Assembly (NCBI RefSeq): GCF_014204535.1
Contig: NZ_JACHLR010000019.1
Coordinates: 1-53,616, forward strand
DNA from: Novosphingobium chloroacetimidivorans
GTDB lineage: Bacteria > Pseudomonadota > Alphaproteobacteria > Sphingomonadales > Sphingomonadaceae
Length of the DNA: 53,616 nucleotides
Direction: 5' to 3'
In this document: one piece after another, positions 33,914-42,942 of the stretch
How the letters are laid out: each line of letters begins with the position of its first letter
Numbering within the stretch: position 1 is the stretch's first letter
Translations under genes and position numbers: made by a program
The notes under the pieces: model-generated
What the model saw: only the letters and a program-made list of their open reading frames with translations
Told to the model about the DNA's origin: nothing
Databases searched by the model: none

Positions 33914-35500
33914 ATGCCAGGAGAGTACGATATCGTCGTGATGGGCGGCGGGCAGAATACGCTCGGCGCCGCGGCCTACATGGCGAAGGCTGGCAAGAAA
34001 GTCGTCGTTCTGGAACGCAACGATGTGATCGGCGGTGGCGCCGTCACGATCGAGCGCGACGCGCCAGGTTTCGCGTACGACAAGCATTCGGTCGTTCATG
34101 CCATGGCGCAGGCCAACCCGATGATCGTCAATGACGAACTCGGCCTACTTTCCAAGTTCGGCCTGCAGTATTTCAAGCCGCCCGCGATGGCGACGACGGT
34201 GCTCGACGATTACCGCACCCTTCACCATCTCCTCGATCTTGACGCGATGTGCGGACAGATCGCGGCGTTCTCAGCCAAGGATGCGGAGGCCTACCGTGCC
34301 TTCGTGACGTGGGGCATGCGCGTTCTGCCGATGATCGTGGCAGGCATGTTCAACGTGCCTCTGCCGATGTCCGTTTTCCTCGGCATTTTGGAGCAGAGCG
34401 AGGACGGGCGCCGGCTGATCGACTTCATGCTGCGCAGCCCGTTGCAGATCGTGAACGAGTTGTTCGAGAGCGACCTGCTTAAGATTCACCTGCTGCGCCT
34501 GACGTCCGAAGGCTTCCCGCAGTTTCCGGACGACATGGGCACCGGCATCGCACTGGTGATGACACCGGCGTTCGTACACACATATGGCGTCGGCATTCCG
34601 ATCGGCGGTAGTGGCATGCTGTCGACCGCCCTTGCACGCTGCATCGAACATCACGGCGGCACCGTGCTTACCGAAGTCGAGGTGACCAAGGTCATTACCC
34701 GGGGCGGTCGCGCCGCTGGCGTCGAAACCGCGACGGGTGAACAATATCTGGCAAAGGACGCGGTGATCGCGGCGATCCATCCACGCCATCTGGATCGCTT
34801 CGTGGACGGTGTTGAGCCGAACGCGCTGGCCCGTGCCAAGCGCACGCTTTCGGCCCCCTTCTCACTCGTCAAGATCGATGCCGCACTCGATCGGCCGCTG
34901 AAGTTGCGCGGACCGGGCGGCAGTGAAGGCACCGATGGGTTCGGCGAGATGGTGTCGGCCAACACGCTGACCGAATATCTCGAATCCTTCGATCCCCTGC
35001 GCCACGGCCGCACCTCGTTGGACAACCCACTGCTCAGCGGCGGCGTGATGGAGATGCCGGGCCGCCATCCGCCCGGCAAGGCGCTGCTCTACCTCTTGTC
35101 GTTCCAACCCTACGACCTGGCCGATGGCGGTCCCGAAAGGTGGGATGAGATCAAGGAAGGAGTGGCCGACCGGCTGATCGCGCGGCTCGATCATTTCATT
35201 CCCGGCGTGCAGGACAACATCATCCAGCGTACCGTCGATTCACCGGTGGACATGACCCGCTGGTCTCCCAACAGCATGTTGAACGGCGATGCCGGCGGGG
35301 TCGGGTCGCAGTTCTTCCATCTCAGTGGCTATCGGCCCACGCCGGAGCTGGCCCAGTTTGCGGTGCCCGGCATCGAGCGGCTGTATCTGTGCGGTCCGTT
35401 CATGCATCCGGGTGGCGGCGTGTTCGGGATCGGCCGGCCCACGGCGGTGAAGGTTCTCGACGATCTCGGCATTAACTTCGACAAGGTGATCGCACGATGA
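33914..35500 (+). CDS. CrtI/phytoene-dehydrogenase-like FAD oxidoreductase
   Basis: A 528-residue flavoprotein. The N-terminal dinucleotide motif DIVVMGGGQNTLGAAAYMAK (6-25) followed by VVVLERNDVIGGGA, and the C-terminal LYLCGPFMHPGGGVFGIGRP, are typical of the phytoene desaturase/CrtO branch. No carotenoid genes are near, so a desaturation or oxidation of an aromatic pathway intermediate is more likely. The ATG has an AGGT/TAGGA ribosome site. Its stop overlaps the start of the 74-residue gene by four bases, implying that the two proteins work together. Confidence 0.82.
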   Translation: MPGEYDIVVMGGGQNTLGAAAYMAKAGKKVVVLERNDVIGGGAVTIERDAPGFAYDKHSVVHAMAQANPMIVNDELGLLSKFGLQYFKPPAMATTVLDDYRTLHHLLDLDAMCGQIAAFSAKDAEAYRAFVTWGMRVLPMIVAGMFNVPLPMSVFLGILEQSEDGRRLIDFMLRSPLQIVNELFESDLLKIHLLRLTSEGFPQFPDDMGTGIALVMTPAFVHTYGVGIPIGGSGMLSTALARCIEHHGGTVLTEVEVTKVITRGGRAAGVETATGEQYLAKDAVIAAIHPRHLDRFVDGVEPNALARAKRTLSAPFSLVKIDAALDRPLKLRGPGGSEGTDGFGEMVSANTLTEYLESFDPLRHGRTSLDNPLLSGGVMEMPGRHPPGKALLYLLSFQPYDLADGGPERWDEIKEGVADRLIARLDHFIPGVQDNIIQRTVDSPVDMTRWSPNSMLNGDAGGVGSQFFHLSGYRPTPELAQFAVPGIERLYLCGPFMHPGGGVFGIGRPTAVKVLDDLGINFDKVIAR

Positions 35501-35721
35501 CGGCGAAGATATTCGACTCCAACAAGGGCGAGCTGATGGCAATCGCCGAGCTGGAGCGTGAGGGCAACGATCTCGTCATTCGCGGCAAGATCTATGGCGC
35601 GATGCCGATGACGGCTCGGTTGCGCCCGGAGGAAGTCCGCCATCTACTCAAGCTGTTGAGCCCGCGGATCCTGTTGTTCCTGCTGACGATGCCATTCCGC
35701 GGGTCGCAGACGAAAGGCTGA
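35497..35721 (+). CDS. Small protein coupled to the CrtI-like oxidoreductase
   Basis: A 74-residue protein I cannot assign. It starts in a four-base ATGA overlap with the oxidoreductase gene. The first 47 residues look like a small beta-rich domain (ELEREGNDLVIRGKIYGAMP), and residues 48-67 (HLLKLLSPRILLFLLTMPFR) form a hydrophobic or amphipathic helix. It may anchor the oxidoreductase to the membrane or serve as its subunit; this is inference from coupling alone. Codon use looks the same as the neighbours. Confidence 0.7.
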   Translation: MTAKIFDSNKGELMAIAELEREGNDLVIRGKIYGAMPMTARLRPEEVRHLLKLLSPRILLFLLTMPFRGSQTKG

Positions 35722-35734
35722 CCGCGCGCGACTA

Positions 35735-35760
35735 GCGGGGCTGACACTTGGTCGCCCCGC
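35735..35760 (+). terminator. Hairpin at the end of the hydroxylase 2 operon
   Basis: GCGGGGC (35735-35741) pairs with GCCCCGC (35754-35760), and an inner GAC/GTC can extend the stem. It lies 14 bases after the stop of the small gene, and the tail CATATTTTG is weakly T-rich. The next gene is on the other strand, so a terminator is expected here. Confidence 0.5.
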
Positions 35761-35962
35761 CGGTCCTCATATTTTGCCTGCCCATGGCTCCCACGCGGGA
35801 AGACCCGTGCGACGCCGCTAGCGGTGCGGCACGTTTCCGCTCTGCGGTCCTGTCGATAGTGTCAGCCCGCTCGTGACAGACACTGCCGAGCTTCTGACCT
35901 ACGGCTCAGTCGCCGCCTACAGGCGCTTTCTACGCCTTGCGTTCGCCTACGATGCCGAAGAT

Positions 35963-37060
35963 TCAAGCGGTCGAGGCGCCCACCTTGCCAGCCTGCGCCG
36001 CGACGAGCCGGTCGAGCGTGCGCCGCGCCAGCACTGCAGCCTTGTCGATCGCCAGCAGTCCGGGCCGAAGGTCCATGATGTCATCATCGCCCAGCATCGC
36101 CTGTTGCGCGTCGATCATAGCCTTGTCCTCGCTGACGAAAGCCCGGCCCAGCGCGTCGAGGAAAGCGGTCGTCAATTCCTGCGTTGCACTGTCGCGGAGC
36201 ATCGAGGCAACGTAGAAATAGTGAGTGCTATGCTGCGTTTCCGGCGTGAACAGGTGCAGCGTGCTGCTGCCCCGCACCCACTCGCCCGATCCGTCGGTCG
36301 GCTCGATCGTGACCGTCAGCAGCATGTTGGCGGGCGCCTGCCAGGTGACCTGCATGGTGCGGTTCACGACGGTATCCCCGCTCTGGTACACATGGGCAAG
36401 CCGAGGCGGCAACACTTCGCCGATCATGCGCCGCGTCGTCACGACGCTGTCCCCATTGCTGGCGACTTCGACCTTGGCGCGGCTCACCGCGTCGGTTCCG
36501 AGCGCCGGGTGCAGGAATTCGATATGGCTGAGATCGAGGATATTGTCGCTCATCAACTCGTAGTGAGCGTTGCCGTGCAGATAGCCGGTGCCCATGAAGA
36601 AGCGCTGAGGATCCAGTGAATCATAGCGTGGGAGCAAAGCCTCGTCGGCGGTATCGGGCGTCCCCATCCATATCCACAGCAGCTCGCCATGCTCGACCAG
36701 CCGATAGGTGGGCACCGACAAGGTGCTGGTCGCGGCGAGCGAGCCATGGGGGTTGAGGACGCAATGCCCCGTGCGATCGAACCCGAGACCGTGATAGCCG
36801 CAGCGCACGATCCCGCTCTCCAGCCGCCCCTTGTGCAGCGGCGCGAAACGGTGGGGGCAGCGATCCCCGATCGCTACCGCTGTGCCATCCTCGTCGCGGT
36901 ATAACAGGATAGGGTCGTCGAGAATACGCCGGCCAACCAGCGCCCCCCCGGACAGCTCCGACGCGAAGCCGGCCGCATACCAGGCATCGCGCAGGAAAGG
37001 TCGCTTTTCCGACGGCTGCGCGGGAAGATGTGTCTCGGCCTGAGTTCGAATACTGGTCAT
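35963..37060 (-). CDS. Single-subunit Rieske oxygenase C (VanA/DdmC type)
   Basis: A 365-residue oxygenase. Rieske ligands are Cys68, His70, Cys87 and His90 (CPHRF ... CGYHGL); the iron site is DNILDLSHIEFLH with Asp176, His179 and His184. The first 20 residues are an extra polar tail relative to most relatives. This group demethylates methoxyaromatics such as vanillate or dicamba. It is the last gene of the minus-strand set running from 45105, 185 bases after the flavoprotein hydroxylase 3 gene. No electron-transfer partner is present. Confidence 0.88.
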   Translation of the reverse strand: MTSIRTQAETHLPAQPSEKRPFLRDAWYAAGFASELSGGALVGRRILDDPILLYRDEDGTAVAIGDRCPHRFAPLHKGRLESGIVRCGYHGLGFDRTGHCVLNPHGSLAATSTLSVPTYRLVEHGELLWIWMGTPDTADEALLPRYDSLDPQRFFMGTGYLHGNAHYELMSDNILDLSHIEFLHPALGTDAVSRAKVEVASNGDSVVTTRRMIGEVLPPRLAHVYQSGDTVVNRTMQVTWQAPANMLLTVTIEPTDGSGEWVRGSSTLHLFTPETQHSTHYFYVASMLRDSATQELTTAFLDALGRAFVSEDKAMIDAQQAMLGDDDIMDLRPGLLAIDKAAVLARRTLDRLVAAQAGKVGASTA

Positions 37061-37245
37061 GCTCTATCTAACCTCGGCAAAACAAGGCGATGTGATCGCC
37101 GCCCTCACACAGGAAGCCGTCATCGACAGAAATTCGGACGACACTTTCCGGCCACGCAGCCGAAACGAATTGGATGGGTTCACCTGCTCGGAGTAGACCC
37201 GGCGCCCTGCGCGTGCCCCGGCTCTGCTCGAATGGGCGGTGGCCC

Positions 37246-38823
37246 TCACCCCGCACTCGCTTCGGCTTCGAACGCGTGCCCCAACACCCTGGCGAGCCCG
37301 TCGATCAGCCCACCAAGATCGTCGCGGCACGTCCCGAAGACATAGAAGTCGGGCCGCACCAGCACAGCCCCAGCACCTCGCGTGGCCAGCCAGGCACCCA
37401 CGCTGCCGCCGTCCCCAAGGCTTCCGGTCGCGAACAATCCGACCGGAAACGGCAGTCTGGCCTGCATGAGCAACTCCTGGGCCCTGCCGAACAGCGTGTC
37501 ATCCACGAACAGCCGCCACCCCGTGCCGGTCAGGTCATCGAGCAACGGCGCCCCCGCCGCCTCGCCCAGCCGGGGCTGGATGAAGCGCTCACCCGCACCC
37601 GGCGTCCCGGGAGCGATGGCCCCATCAGCGAGCGGCGGGATCAGATCGGCGGCGGTCACGTGCTTCGCGCTCTTCGCCGCCTCTCGTATCCGCGTATCAC
37701 GGGCTGCGGCTTCGGCAGGATCGAGGATGCAGATGTAGCGCCCGACCTCCACTGCCGCCGCAATGACCGCTCGGACGTGCGGATCGCGCTCTACCTGGTA
37801 AGTGTCGAGAAGGCTGTCGGGGGCTGAGCCGCGGACCACCAGCGCCAGCTTCCAGGCAAGGTTGGCGACGTCGCGCAGCCCGTGGCACATTCCCTGCCCG
37901 AAAAACGGCGGCGTCTGATGGGCCGCGTCGCCGGCCAGGAACACGCGACCGCTTCGCCACTGCTCCGCGATCAGACCGTGGAAACGGTAAGTCGCCGCGC
38001 GTGTAATACGATGTGGTACTCCCTCCAGCCAGGGGCTGACCAGCTGGGCGACCATGTCGGGCTGCATCATGTCCGCATCGTTTTCGCCCGGAAGCAGCAT
38101 GAATTCCCAACGCCGGTGCGAACCACGCCCCGGGACGATGGTGGCGGGGCGCGCCGGATCGCACATCATCACCGAAAGCTTTTGCAGATCGGCCTCGGGG
38201 GGAACATCGGCGAGCGTCGGAAACCGCACTGGTCCGTCTACTTCCGCATCGACCACCAGCCATGGCTCCTCGAAGTCGAGATCGTCCAGCTTGATCCCGA
38301 GTGCCTTGCGGGTCGCACTATGGGCGCCGTCACATGCAATCACCCAACGCGCATGAGCGACTTCTTCCTCTTCATCCACTCGCAGGGTGAGTGACACGGA
38401 GCCGACGTCCTGATGGATAGCCATCAATTCCCGGCCCAATCGCAGTTCCACGGACGGCAGATCGGACAGGGCATCCCTCAGCCCCGCTTCCAGTTCCGGT
38501 TGGTAGAAGAAGTAATCGTTCGACCAACCGAAAGGACGTGGCAAGCCAACGGTGCCCATGAAGCGGATCACCCCATGATCCGCGCCGACATGAAGGTGCC
38601 CTTCGGTGTCGCGCATGCCGTCAGCCAGTCGATCCAGCAGTCCGGCCGACTGGAACAGGCGCATCATCTCGTGATCGAGGTGGACGGCACGCGGCAACGG
38701 GTAAGGCTCGACCGCACGCTCGATCACGAGCACCTTGAGCCCTGCCTGTCCCAGCAAATTGGCCGCCATGGCGCCCACCGGGCCGCACCCGATGACGGCA
38801 ACGTCAAACGTAGTCGACGTCAT
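37246..38823 (-). CDS. FAD-dependent aromatic hydroxylase 3 (MhpA-like)
   Basis: A 525-residue class A flavoprotein monooxygenase of the 3-(3-hydroxyphenyl)propionate hydroxylase branch. VAVIGCGPVGAMAANLLGQA (8-27) binds FAD, VIACDGAHSATRKALGI holds the DG motif, and VFLAGDAAHQTPPFFGQGM (about 285-303) holds the GD motif. It is related to hydroxylase 1 over its whole length, with the same PFFGQGMCHGLRD/PYLGQGACSGMRD block. Together the two could act at different ring positions or on different substrates. It stands between the SDR 3 gene and Rieske C on the same strand. Confidence 0.88.
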   Translation of the reverse strand: MTSTTFDVAVIGCGPVGAMAANLLGQAGLKVLVIERAVEPYPLPRAVHLDHEMMRLFQSAGLLDRLADGMRDTEGHLHVGADHGVIRFMGTVGLPRPFGWSNDYFFYQPELEAGLRDALSDLPSVELRLGRELMAIHQDVGSVSLTLRVDEEEEVAHARWVIACDGAHSATRKALGIKLDDLDFEEPWLVVDAEVDGPVRFPTLADVPPEADLQKLSVMMCDPARPATIVPGRGSHRRWEFMLLPGENDADMMQPDMVAQLVSPWLEGVPHRITRAATYRFHGLIAEQWRSGRVFLAGDAAHQTPPFFGQGMCHGLRDVANLAWKLALVVRGSAPDSLLDTYQVERDPHVRAVIAAAVEVGRYICILDPAEAAARDTRIREAAKSAKHVTAADLIPPLADGAIAPGTPGAGERFIQPRLGEAAGAPLLDDLTGTGWRLFVDDTLFGRAQELLMQARLPFPVGLFATGSLGDGGSVGAWLATRGAGAVLVRPDFYVFGTCRDDLGGLIDGLARVLGHAFEAEASAG

Positions 38824-39104
38824 ACGGCAAACCGCTTGGCGAACGGCGCCGACAGGCGGACCCGCACTTCTGCCCTAGCGCTGCTGTGGCTCATCATCCC
38901 AATCCATTTCTGAGACCGCTCCCTGTAATCCGGGGCGCGAGCTGACACTGACGATCCGGAGGGTAGGCTGTCTAGTTCTAAGATTGGCCCACCTGATAGC
39001 CGGAGGTTATGCTTTTCCCATCATCATGACCGGCAGCCAGTTCCACCCGTCGCTCGCGAGACAGGATGGACCGACCATCGCCATGACAGCGCCCGAACGG
39101 GTCG

Positions 39105-39863
39105 TCAGCGCAGGACCGCACCGCCATTGATATCCAGCGACGCACCCGTGATGTAGGCGGCCTCCGGCGACACGAGATATGCGACACTCCCGCTGACCTC
39201 TTCGGGAAGTCCGAGACGCTTGAGAATGGTGATCGATGCGATCGAGGCACGGATCTGATCGTTGGTCTGCCGTATGAACTCCGGCGTGCCGACAGGGCCT
39301 GGCGATACGACGTTGACGGTGATGTTCGCGCCAGCCAGTTCGTAGGCAGCCTGCCGCACCAGCCCGAACACCGCCGCCTTCGACGAGACATAGGCGATGT
39401 CGGTGCCGGTACCCGCCGCCTGCCCCACCGAAGAACCTATGATGACGATGCGCGACTGCTCCAACGGATGGGCGAGGCGCAACTGCGCGAACTTGCGCAC
39501 GCAGCAGAACACGCCGTTCAGGTTGAAGTCGACTGTGCGTTTCCAGTCGTCCATCGTCATCGTCGCAACATTGACGCGCTGGACGAGACTGACCACCGGC
39601 CCGCCCGATGCCACGACGAGGATGCTCGCCGGACCCGTCGCCTCGATCGCGTCGAAGGCGGCGTCCACGGTCTCTCCGCGCGTCACGTCCAGTTCGACAG
39701 CCTCGTGACCGTTCCCATCGAGGGCATCGCAAACCTCACGCGCTCGAGCCACATTATAATCGGCGACGACAACGCGGTAGCCATCGGCCGCCAGCCTCTT
39801 GCTGATCGCGCTGCCGATGCCGCCGGCGCCTCCCACGATGATGGCACGACGAGTTTCGGTCAT
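39105..39863 (-). CDS. Short-chain dehydrogenase/reductase 3
   Basis: A 252-residue SDR with GGAGGIG at 11-17, Ser144-145, and YVSSK giving Tyr158 and Lys162. ASGG at 85-88 replaces the usual NAG motif, which is unusual. It is not a close relative of SDR 1 or 2. In an operon with a two-subunit ring-hydroxylating dioxygenase it may be the cis-diol dehydrogenase that restores aromaticity. FabG-like 3-oxoacyl reduction is the alternative. It follows the esterase-like hydrolase gene by 65 bases. Confidence 0.85.
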   Translation of the reverse strand: MTETRRAIIVGGAGGIGSAISKRLAADGYRVVVADYNVARAREVCDALDGNGHEAVELDVTRGETVDAAFDAIEATGPASILVVASGGPVVSLVQRVNVATMTMDDWKRTVDFNLNGVFCCVRKFAQLRLAHPLEQSRIVIIGSSVGQAAGTGTDIAYVSSKAAVFGLVRQAAYELAGANITVNVVSPGPVGTPEFIRQTNDQIRASIASITILKRLGLPEEVSGSVAYLVSPEAAYITGASLDINGGAVLR

Positions 39864-39928
39864 ATTGCTTCCCTACACTACTGGAAAATCGAGAATGGTG
39901 GCGGCGAGGACTTCGGATGGCGACGGTT

Positions 39929-40810
39929 TCAGAGATGCCGCTTGAAGAACCGCAGCAGCCGTGGCGCGATGAAGCCGGAATGGCTTCCAGGCTCCTCGAT
40001 GGGCTCGTCGCTGAACCAGAAGTGGCCTGCTCCCACCACCGGGCACTCGGCCACCGGAAAGCCGGCTTGCTTGAGCGCACGACGAAACGCCTCGGATTGC
40101 GTCGACGGGGAAACCACGTGGTCCGCGGTTCCATAAGCGAGGAAAACCGCGAGCTTGTTGGCGGCGCGACGGACATGACTGATCGGAGAAGCGTCGAAAT
40201 ACAACTGCCGGTCTTCATAGGGCGGCACCCCGATGAAGCATTCCGATCTACGCTCGCCCGCCTTCCCAAAATCCGTAATCTCATGCTGCCAATGTGCAAA
40301 CATGTCGTAGACGCCATAGATGCCGGCGAAAGCCTTCACGCTGGTCTCTATCCCGGTATGGCCACCTACCGGCTGTCTATCCTGGAAGCGCGGTGAATCC
40401 CCTGCCAGCGCGGCGAGCGCCGTGACATGCGCCCCCGCGGAGGAACCCATCAGCCCGATCCGCTCGGGATCGATCGCGAACCTTGCCGCCGAAGCGCGAA
40501 CGAACTGTATCGCGGCAAGCACGTCGCACACCGCGCCGGGGAATGTCTTCTCCGCAAGGGCGGCGCGGTACTGGACCGCGAAGACGGCGATGCCCTGCCG
40601 CGCGAGATGAAGGCCCCAGGATTTCAGCCCGCGTGGATCGGAGACGAACCAGCCGCCGCCGGGGGCGGCCACCACGACGGGGAACGGGCCGGCGCCGGAG
40701 GGCCGATAGAAATCGCCACGAAGCTCGATGCCGTCGTGGACGGCGTAGACAATATCGCTCTCGATCGATCCGATTGCGGTGTCAGCTTCAGCTGTCTTGT
40801 TTTCTGTCAT
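39929..40810 (-). CDS. Alpha/beta hydrolase, esterase/lipase (BD-FAE-like)
   Basis: A 293-residue hydrolase. The oxyanion motif is PGGGW (50-54, where hormone-sensitive-lipase relatives have HGGG/HGGGW), and the nucleophile is Ser124 in GSSAGAH. An acid in YGTADH near 242 and a His in GAGHFWF near 263 complete the triad. It would hydrolyse a small ester, perhaps opening an aromatic ester. It sits 14 bases after the MFS 2 gene and before SDR 3 on the same strand. Confidence 0.83.
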   Translation of the reverse strand: MTENKTAEADTAIGSIESDIVYAVHDGIELRGDFYRPSGAGPFPVVVAAPGGGWFVSDPRGLKSWGLHLARQGIAVFAVQYRAALAEKTFPGAVCDVLAAIQFVRASAARFAIDPERIGLMGSSAGAHVTALAALAGDSPRFQDRQPVGGHTGIETSVKAFAGIYGVYDMFAHWQHEITDFGKAGERRSECFIGVPPYEDRQLYFDASPISHVRRAANKLAVFLAYGTADHVVSPSTQSEAFRRALKQAGFPVAECPVVGAGHFWFSDEPIEEPGSHSGFIAPRLLRFFKRHL

Positions 40811-40824
40811 GTCGACTGCTTTCT

Positions 40825-42255
40825 CTAGTCAATCCGTGAGACTGTTGCGGGCACGCCTGCGCGCGGCCTCGGCCGGTAAGCGCCATGCGCGCCGTGGGCC
40901 ATGTCCGACGTCGCCGCGGGAATCCCATCAACCTGCACACCGCCAAAGCGGCGGATGCATTGCATCAGGAGGAAGATCGCCGCGAACGTTCCGATGATCA
41001 TCGGGACCGCGGCGACGGTGAACAAGCGCTGGCGTGGCAGATCGAGGGAATAGACGAGGGATCCGAAGAACGGCCCGACGATTGCGCCGACGCGCCCCGC
41101 GGCGACCCCCCAGCCGATGCCGCTGGCGCGGATCCGCGTAGGGTAGAGCGTACCGACGACAGTCATCATCGCCACTTGCACACCGCCGCAGGCCAGGCCT
41201 GCGACCAGCACGCACAGGATGATGCCGGGACGGCCCAGGTCGAGCACGGCGAAGCTCAGGAGCGACGGCACCGCGATGGCGAAAAGCGCCGGCAACAGCA
41301 CGACGCCTGCCCGCGAGATAAGCGCGGCCACGACCAGGCCGCCGATCATTCCCACCCCCGAGAAGGCGGCGGCCACCTGCCCGGCTTCACTCGCGCTCAT
41401 GCCGAGGTCACGCAGAGTCAGCGGAAGCCAGCTTGTGATCAGGTAGAGCGCCACCGCGTTCACGAAGAACAGGGACCAGATCAGCAGGGTGATCGACCTC
41501 AGCCCCTCTTGGAACAATTCGCGGATCGCCCCCCGTTCCGACGAACTGGGAGGCACGAAAGCGGCGCCGTCATGCCAGCTTCGATCGGGGTCAAGCCAAC
41601 GTAGCAGCTTCGTGAGCCTGGCCTGAAACGCCGGTCGAAGGGCCAGGTACTTCAGCGATTCAGGCAGGGCCCAGAAGAGGATGATCGCGAGCAGGATTGG
41701 CAGAATTCCGCCGACGATCGCCAGTACGCGCCAACCGTAATCCGGCACAAGGGTTGCGGTCAGCACGCCCGGGATGATCGCTCCCACCGGCACGGACGTA
41801 CCGACAAGTGCCATCACGCGGCTCCGCATCTGTCCCGGCGCGAACTCCGCGCAGAGGGCGATGGCGGAAGTCAGCGCAACTCCAAGCCCAATACCCACGA
41901 CAAACCGACAGGCTGCCAGTTGCACGATGGTCGTGGCTGCAAGCATCAAAAGCGTGGCGCAACCGAAGAGGCAGCAGCTAACCACTGCCGGCAACTTGCG
42001 GCCGTAACGATCGCCTATCCATCCGCCCAGGGGCGCACCCAGCGCCATCCCGACCAGACTCGCCGAGAACACGGCACCCAGAGAAGCAGCCGAAAACCCG
42101 AACTCCTTGACCAACTCCGGCGCCATCAGCGCGATGACCGTCAGATCGTAGCCGTCCAGCATCAGCACCGCAGCGCACATCAGCCACACAGCCACGAGCC
42201 GGCGATTGGGCCGCATCCCGTCCAGCAGGGCCGACACGTTCTGGCTGCCGTTCAT
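40825..42255 (-). CDS. MFS transporter 2, aromatic acid:H+ symporter (PcaK-like)
   Basis: A 476-residue transporter with about 12 membrane segments. LDGYDLTVIALMAPEL in the first helix and GGWIGDRYGRK in the first cytoplasmic loop are the signature of the aromatic acid/H+ symporter family (PcaK, BenK). The start at 42255 (MNGSQN) is used because GGGGGAAG precedes it; the longer frame reaches back towards the dioxygenase beta gene without membrane or family features. The C-terminal 45 residues are polar and may be an extension. It would import a benzoate-like acid for the neighbouring dioxygenase. Confidence 0.88.
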   Translation of the reverse strand: MNGSQNVSALLDGMRPNRRLVAVWLMCAAVLMLDGYDLTVIALMAPELVKEFGFSAASLGAVFSASLVGMALGAPLGGWIGDRYGRKLPAVVSCCLFGCATLLMLAATTIVQLAACRFVVGIGLGVALTSAIALCAEFAPGQMRSRVMALVGTSVPVGAIIPGVLTATLVPDYGWRVLAIVGGILPILLAIILFWALPESLKYLALRPAFQARLTKLLRWLDPDRSWHDGAAFVPPSSSERGAIRELFQEGLRSITLLIWSLFFVNAVALYLITSWLPLTLRDLGMSASEAGQVAAAFSGVGMIGGLVVAALISRAGVVLLPALFAIAVPSLLSFAVLDLGRPGIILCVLVAGLACGGVQVAMMTVVGTLYPTRIRASGIGWGVAAGRVGAIVGPFFGSLVYSLDLPRQRLFTVAAVPMIIGTFAAIFLLMQCIRRFGGVQVDGIPAATSDMAHGAHGAYRPRPRAGVPATVSRID

Positions 42256-42406
42256 GATCTTCCCCCAATCCGGACGCTCGGCGCCATGCCTCGCGACGGG
42301 CGAGCGTCCGGGCTGCGTTATGCTTCGACGTGCCTCGGCGAGCGGCTCGATTGCGGCAGATCGCTCGGGCAACTCACCGATGCCCAAGCGCCTGCGGCGA
42401 CGTCGC

Positions 42407-42907
42407 TCAAAGGTAGACCTGCAGGATGGTGTCGTGAATGCCATCGCAGTCGATCAGGTCCACGCGCTGACGCTGGATCCTCACCGCATCCGGCGAACCA
42501 ACCAGATGATGCGTATAGGCACCGGCATAGAATTTCAGGGTATCGCGCCTAAACTGCGTGACGTGAAACCGCGAGCGGACGATCAGCTCGCCATCGCCGT
42601 TTGTGCCGAGGACCTGTACGTTACTGACGACATGGCTGCTTCTGGTCGGCGGCAGTTGGCCCATGGTCCGCGGATCGAGCAACCGTTCGCAACGCGCCAT
42701 CATCATCGGCACGTCATCGAACATGAAGGACATCTGCGTCTCGGGATCAGTATCGGTAGGCCGATGCGGTATCCAGTAGGAGCCGTCGTCGGTAAACAGG
42801 TCAAGCCAGGCGTTGAAATCGCGACTGTCCAAATATTCCGCCTGACGGAAGAGGAGATCTTCCGCCTCGCTGCGGGTAAGTTTTAGCGTCTGCTCGATGG
42901 TCGACAT
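42407..42907 (-). CDS. Ring-hydroxylating dioxygenase, beta subunit
   Basis: A 166-residue small subunit of the aromatic dioxygenase type with an NTF2-like fold. EAEDLLFRQAEYLDSRDFNA and WLDLFTDDGSYWIPH near the N terminus, SSHVVSNVQV and the C-terminal LIDCDGIHDTILQVYL are typical. It has no cofactor ligands. The start MSTIEQ (42907) is preceded by AAGGA and lies 35 bases after the alpha-subunit stop. Together with the alpha subunit it forms the hexameric oxygenase component. Confidence 0.88.
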   Translation of the reverse strand: MSTIEQTLKLTRSEAEDLLFRQAEYLDSRDFNAWLDLFTDDGSYWIPHRPTDTDPETQMSFMFDDVPMMMARCERLLDPRTMGQLPPTRSSHVVSNVQVLGTNGDGELIVRSRFHVTQFRRDTLKFYAGAYTHHLVGSPDAVRIQRQRVDLIDCDGIHDTILQVYL

Positions 42908-42942
42908 TGTCTGGTTCCTTTGCTTGGTGCCGGTGATGCCGA

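Noticed and set aside
35963..37060. Naming Rieske C a dicamba demethylase
   Set aside because: It shares the general VanA/DdmC layout only; substrate cannot be read from the motifs, and the context does not point to dicamba.
39007..39104. 25-codon minus-strand frame after SDR 3
   Set aside because: No ribosome site, no family and too short; it is probably the trailer of the SDR transcript.
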